Shown one piece after another: positions 61,540 to 64,000 of a DNA stretch of 64,000 nucleotides. The first letter of the stretch is position 1, and the number at the start of each line of letters is the position of its first letter. The DNA is from Bacillus horti (GTDB lineage: Bacteria; Bacillota; Bacilli; Caldalkalibacillales; JCM-10596). The notes beneath the pieces are model-generated. The model saw only the letters and a list, made by a program, of their open reading frames with translations, made no database searches and was not told the DNA's origin. The stretch is from the NCBI RefSeq assembly GCF_030813115.1, contig NZ_JAUSTY010000003.1:124001-188000 (forward strand). The letters run 5' to 3'. The translations under genes were made by a program, and so were the position numbers.

Positions 61540-62586
61540 TTAGAATTTGTTTTTAAGCAGTAAATACATAAAGAAAGGTGCTCCAATACCAGAGATAAAT
61601 ACTCCCGCAGGGATATCATGAGGCATATAAATCGTTCTCCCGACAATATCAGCAGCCAAGACGATTAATCCTCCGATGAACGCAGCTGTAGGAATGACGT
61701 AACCGTACGATCTTCCTGCCAACCTTCTAGCGATATGTGGGGCAAGAAGTCCAACGAAACCTATCGTACCTGCAACAGAAACGGCCGCTCCTGCTAAGAC
61801 CACACTAATGGCTAGGAGTATACAGCGCTGAAGCTGTAGCTTGCTTCCAAGACCGGTGGTCGTATCATCTCCAAGCTCCTGAAGGTTTAGATGTCTAGTT
61901 GACATCCAAGCAAGGGGAATAAATATGATAATCCACGGTAACAACAGAGAGACATCTAGCCAATCTGCTCCGTACACACTTCCTGTCAGCCAAATATAAG
62001 CCTGTCCAGCTAGATGCATGGGGCTAAACATGATCATCATGATTGTCAATGCCTGCATACATGCTTGAATACCAACTCCGATTAGGACAAGTCTAATCGG
62101 ACTTACTCCCTTTTTCCAAGCCAAGACATAAATCAGTAAGGCGACAAGGGCTGCTCCCAAAACAGCAGATAAAGGGAGAAATCTAATGCTAATGGATGCG
62201 TTAAAGTAAACAAGAAAGGCGACAGCAGCAACCCCAGCACCACCTGTAATGCCAATAATACCCGGGGAAGCCAGTGGATTGCGAACGACTCCTTGTAGAA
62301 TAGCTCCAGATACTCCTAAAGCTGCTCCAGCAGCAAGGGCAACAATGGCCCGTGGCAGGCGTAATGTTTCAATAATGAAGGTGAATTCGGAGCTCTGCCC
62401 TAGGAGGGTTTGAAGCACAAGCTTTGGACTAATCCACGTACTTCCCACGGACAAGGCAAGCACGAAAAGGAGTAGTGTACCCACAAGAAGCCCCAACATA
62501 AGCCAAATCGGTCGTTTTTCAATATGGAAGGAAAACCAGTTGGATTTTGCACGAACGGTGCGATAGCGTCTGAAAGGTGTACTCAT
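61540..62586 (-). CDS. FecCD-type siderophore ABC permease (second subunit)
   Basis: A 348-aa permease with about nine or ten hydrophobic segments. 'LPRAIVALAAGAALGVSGAILQGVVRNPLASPGIIG' (in pieces) and 'GTIGFVGLLAPHIARRLAG' are the family's pore and ATPase-contact regions. The N-terminus has a basic 25-residue extension. It shares one base with the preceding permease stop/start (62586), so translation is coupled. It forms a heterodimer with the protein at 62586-63596, as FeuB/FeuC or YfhA/YfiZ do. Confidence 0.92.
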   Translation of the reverse strand: MSTPFRRYRTVRAKSNWFSFHIEKRPIWLMLGLLVGTLLLFVLALSVGSTWISPKLVLQTLLGQSSEFTFIIETLRLPRAIVALAAGAALGVSGAILQGVVRNPLASPGIIGITGGAGVAAVAFLVYFNASISIRFLPLSAVLGAALVALLIYVLAWKKGVSPIRLVLIGVGIQACMQALTIMMIMFSPMHLAGQAYIWLTGSVYGADWLDVSLLLPWIIIFIPLAWMSTRHLNLQELGDDTTTGLGSKLQLQRCILLAISVVLAGAAVSVAGTIGFVGLLAPHIARRLAGRSYGYVIPTAAFIGGLIVLAADIVGRTIYMPHDIPAGVFISGIGAPFFMYLLLKNKF

Positions 62587-63596
62587 TAGGACCTAAACCC
62601 CTTCCGTGCAATGTAAATGAAGAATGGTGTACCTAGTATAGCGGTCATGACACCGATCGGCATATCTGCAGGCATTACAATAAGTCTAGCTCCTAAATCA
62701 GCAATTAAAAGGAGACTAGCACCTAGTAGTGCACAGTAAGGTAGGAGCCAACGATGATCCGTTCCAACTAAATAACGTGCAATATGAGGAATAATTAATC
62801 CGACAAAACCAATTGCACCACAGATAGCAACTGCCCCTCCAGCCAAAACAACGATAACCACCACGGTTAAAGCCTTAATTAAGACCGTATTCTGTCCTAG
62901 CCCTTTGGCTACATCCTCACCAGACGTTAAAATATTTAAATGATGAGTCAAAAAGAAGCCTAAGATCAACGCCGCTAAAAGGAAAGGTAATAAAGGAACT
63001 ACCATATCTAGCGTTCGACCAGCTACAGATCCAGCCATCCAAAACAACACATCCTGTAGACCATTCTCATTCAAGATGAGCAAGCCTGAGGTCACAGAGC
63101 CAAACATCGCCGTTACTGCGGCTCCTGCTAGAACGACTTTTACCGGGGACAAGCCTGCTTTTCCTGTTGAACCTAGAAAATAAATCATAGTAGCCGCTAA
63201 CCCAGCACCAAAAAATGCCGCCCACATATACTCTACTAGAGATCGTGCGGGGAAAAGGAAAATAAATAAAACGACAAAAAAAACAGCACCAGCATTTACT
63301 CCGAATATGCCTGGCTCTGCTAATGGGTTTCTAGTTAAGGCTTGCATAAATAAGCCAGCAATAGCCAATGCACCACCGACTAGAGCAGCAATGATGGTCC
63401 TAGTTACTCTTGAAGACATAATGATTAAATGCTCTGTAGAGGTAGGATCATATTGAAAAATAGCCTCTATTGTAACATGTAGAGGGATAGGAGTTTTACC
63501 AATAAATAAGCTCAAAGCTAGTGAAAAAAGAAACAAAACTAAACAAAAAAACAAGCCTACAATTTTTAATGAAGGTTTTGAAAGTAAGTGAATCAT
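62586..63596 (-). CDS. FecCD-type siderophore ABC permease (first subunit)
   Basis: A 336-aa permease. 'SRVTRTIIAALVGGALAIAGLFMQ', ALTRNPLAEPGIFGVNAG and 'GAIGFVGLIIPHIARYLVG' are the conserved blocks. It is the first membrane gene after the binding-protein gene, with a 187-base gap that contains a terminator-like hairpin. It is not a close copy of either half of the fused permease at 50242, so the two systems look separately inherited. No clear Fur box was found in the gap. Confidence 0.92.
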   Translation of the reverse strand: MIHLLSKPSLKIVGLFFCLVLFLFSLALSLFIGKTPIPLHVTIEAIFQYDPTSTEHLIIMSSRVTRTIIAALVGGALAIAGLFMQALTRNPLAEPGIFGVNAGAVFFVVLFIFLFPARSLVEYMWAAFFGAGLAATMIYFLGSTGKAGLSPVKVVLAGAAVTAMFGSVTSGLLILNENGLQDVLFWMAGSVAGRTLDMVVPLLPFLLAALILGFFLTHHLNILTSGEDVAKGLGQNTVLIKALTVVVIVVLAGGAVAICGAIGFVGLIIPHIARYLVGTDHRWLLPYCALLGASLLLIADLGARLIVMPADMPIGVMTAILGTPFFIYIARKGFRS

Positions 63597-63751
63597 GACA
63601 TCCCTCGCACCTGCTAGACTGATCTGTATTTTTAACAGCTTATCTTTGACGCTTCGTTAGTAAGGTTTATAAAAATTTAAACTAGTACAAGATGACAATT
63701 ACAAGAACAAAAACACAAGATTTACATGAATGAAACATAAGATTAGGTTTA

Positions 63752-63777
63752 TAAAAATGGGAGCCCCAAGGCTCCCA
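63752..63777 (-). terminator. Hairpin between binding-protein and permease genes
   Basis: 8-bp perfect arms TGGGAGCC (63758-63765) and GGCTCCCA (63770-63777), followed on the minus strand by TTTTTATAAA. It should terminate most transcripts from the binding-protein gene and give it higher output than the permeases. Confidence 0.8.
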
Positions 63778-63782
63778 GCCAA

Positions 63783-64000
63783 CTATTGTTCAACACCGTA
63801 GAATTCATATAGATTATCTAGCATTAAATTCGCAGCTAGATATCCACCACCTAGGTTCCAAACGATTTCATCGACACGGTGTACTTCGTTGTTTTTAACC
63901 GCCTCAAGGTTCTCCCAAAGTGGATGACTTGTCCACTCTTTATAATTTTCCTGAACACTTTCATGATCATCCATGAAAACGAAGATCGTTTCAGCTTCCA
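63783..64000 (-). CDS. Siderophore ABC transporter binding protein, C-terminal fragment
   Basis: The frame is open to the window edge, so the gene starts beyond base 64000; the ATG at 63974 is internal. About 72 residues are visible: [20 protein letters not shown], '[45 protein letters not shown]' in pieces, ending GVEQ. This is the typical final lobe and last helix of FeuA/FepB-type binding proteins. It belongs with the permease pair at 61540-63596. Confidence 0.88.
   Translation of the reverse strand, partial: EAETIFVFMDDHESVQENYKEWTSHPLWENLEAVKNNEVHRVDEIVWNLGGGYLAANLMLDNLYEFYGVEQ

Noticed and set aside
1-64000. tRNA, rRNA, CRISPR array, prophage, riboswitch
   Set aside because: Read for these; no cloverleaf, rRNA segments, regularly spaced repeats, phage structural genes or recognisable riboswitch cores (including c-di-GMP and T-box types) were seen. 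The four units at 32010-32190 are mirrored, not a CRISPR.

Overview
The window is chromosomal DNA of a Gram-positive, low-to-moderate GC Bacillota bacterium, most likely order Bacillales. The signs are strong AGGAGG-type ribosome binding sites, frequent TTG/GTG starts, consensus sigma-A promoters, cre-like boxes, LAAC lipoboxes, a Bacillus-type PdxK, a YojF/BshB2 (bacillithiol) pair and the family composition in general. I cannot name the genus. I saw no rRNA, tRNA, CRISPR array, prophage or complete insertion sequence; one short tyrosine recombinase is the only mobility-type gene.

Layout. 1-2751: 3' end of an ABC exporter-fold gene converging on an AraC regulator. 3025-14814: a sugar-acid (hexuronate/aldarate) block. 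It holds KDG kinase, KDPG aldolase, a ketoglutarate-semialdehyde-type dehydrogenase, an SDR, a GntR regulator and a DHDPS-family enzyme, then a tripartite tricarboxylate (TctCBA) transporter, then GntR-UxuA-UxuB-like SDR. Together these bring in an acid and take it through KDG to pyruvate and glyceraldehyde-3-phosphate, or through 2,5-dioxopentanoate to 2-oxoglutarate. 15126-20142: cold-shock protein, MsrAB fusion, class-V aminotransferase fold enzyme, MHYT-GGDEF-EAL protein. 20171-26189: a beta-glucoside-type locus (binding protein, two permeases, LacI regulator, GH1 glycosidase) preceded by paired LacI-type operators and cre-like boxes.

26231-36124: a regulatory and accessory stretch. It has two separate ECF sigma/anti-sigma pairs that share a GATGAACC promoter element, an NmrA-DrrA-DrrB operon that shares a palindromic operator with a WYL-domain regulator, two repeat structures, and a decayed two-gene module (small protein plus retropepsin-like remnant). 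36233-42348: PdxK, a GT4 glycosyltransferase, and an ABC transporter/two-component operon of the YvfRSTU type with likely response-regulator sites upstream. 42556-45123 is gene-poor, with a frameshifted secreted-protein gene and a nucleotidyltransferase-family gene.

45124-50175: MFS transporter, unknown membrane protein, HD-GYP protein and the mini-recombinase with a promoter-terminator unit in front. 50242-53341: Fur-boxed siderophore binding protein plus fused FhuB-type permease. 53659-61309: citramalate synthase, lipid kinase, second cold-shock protein, CshA-type helicase, BshB2/YojF, M29 aminopeptidase. 61540-64000: a second siderophore permease pair with the end of its binding protein, running off the window. 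Neither siderophore locus shows its ATPase here.
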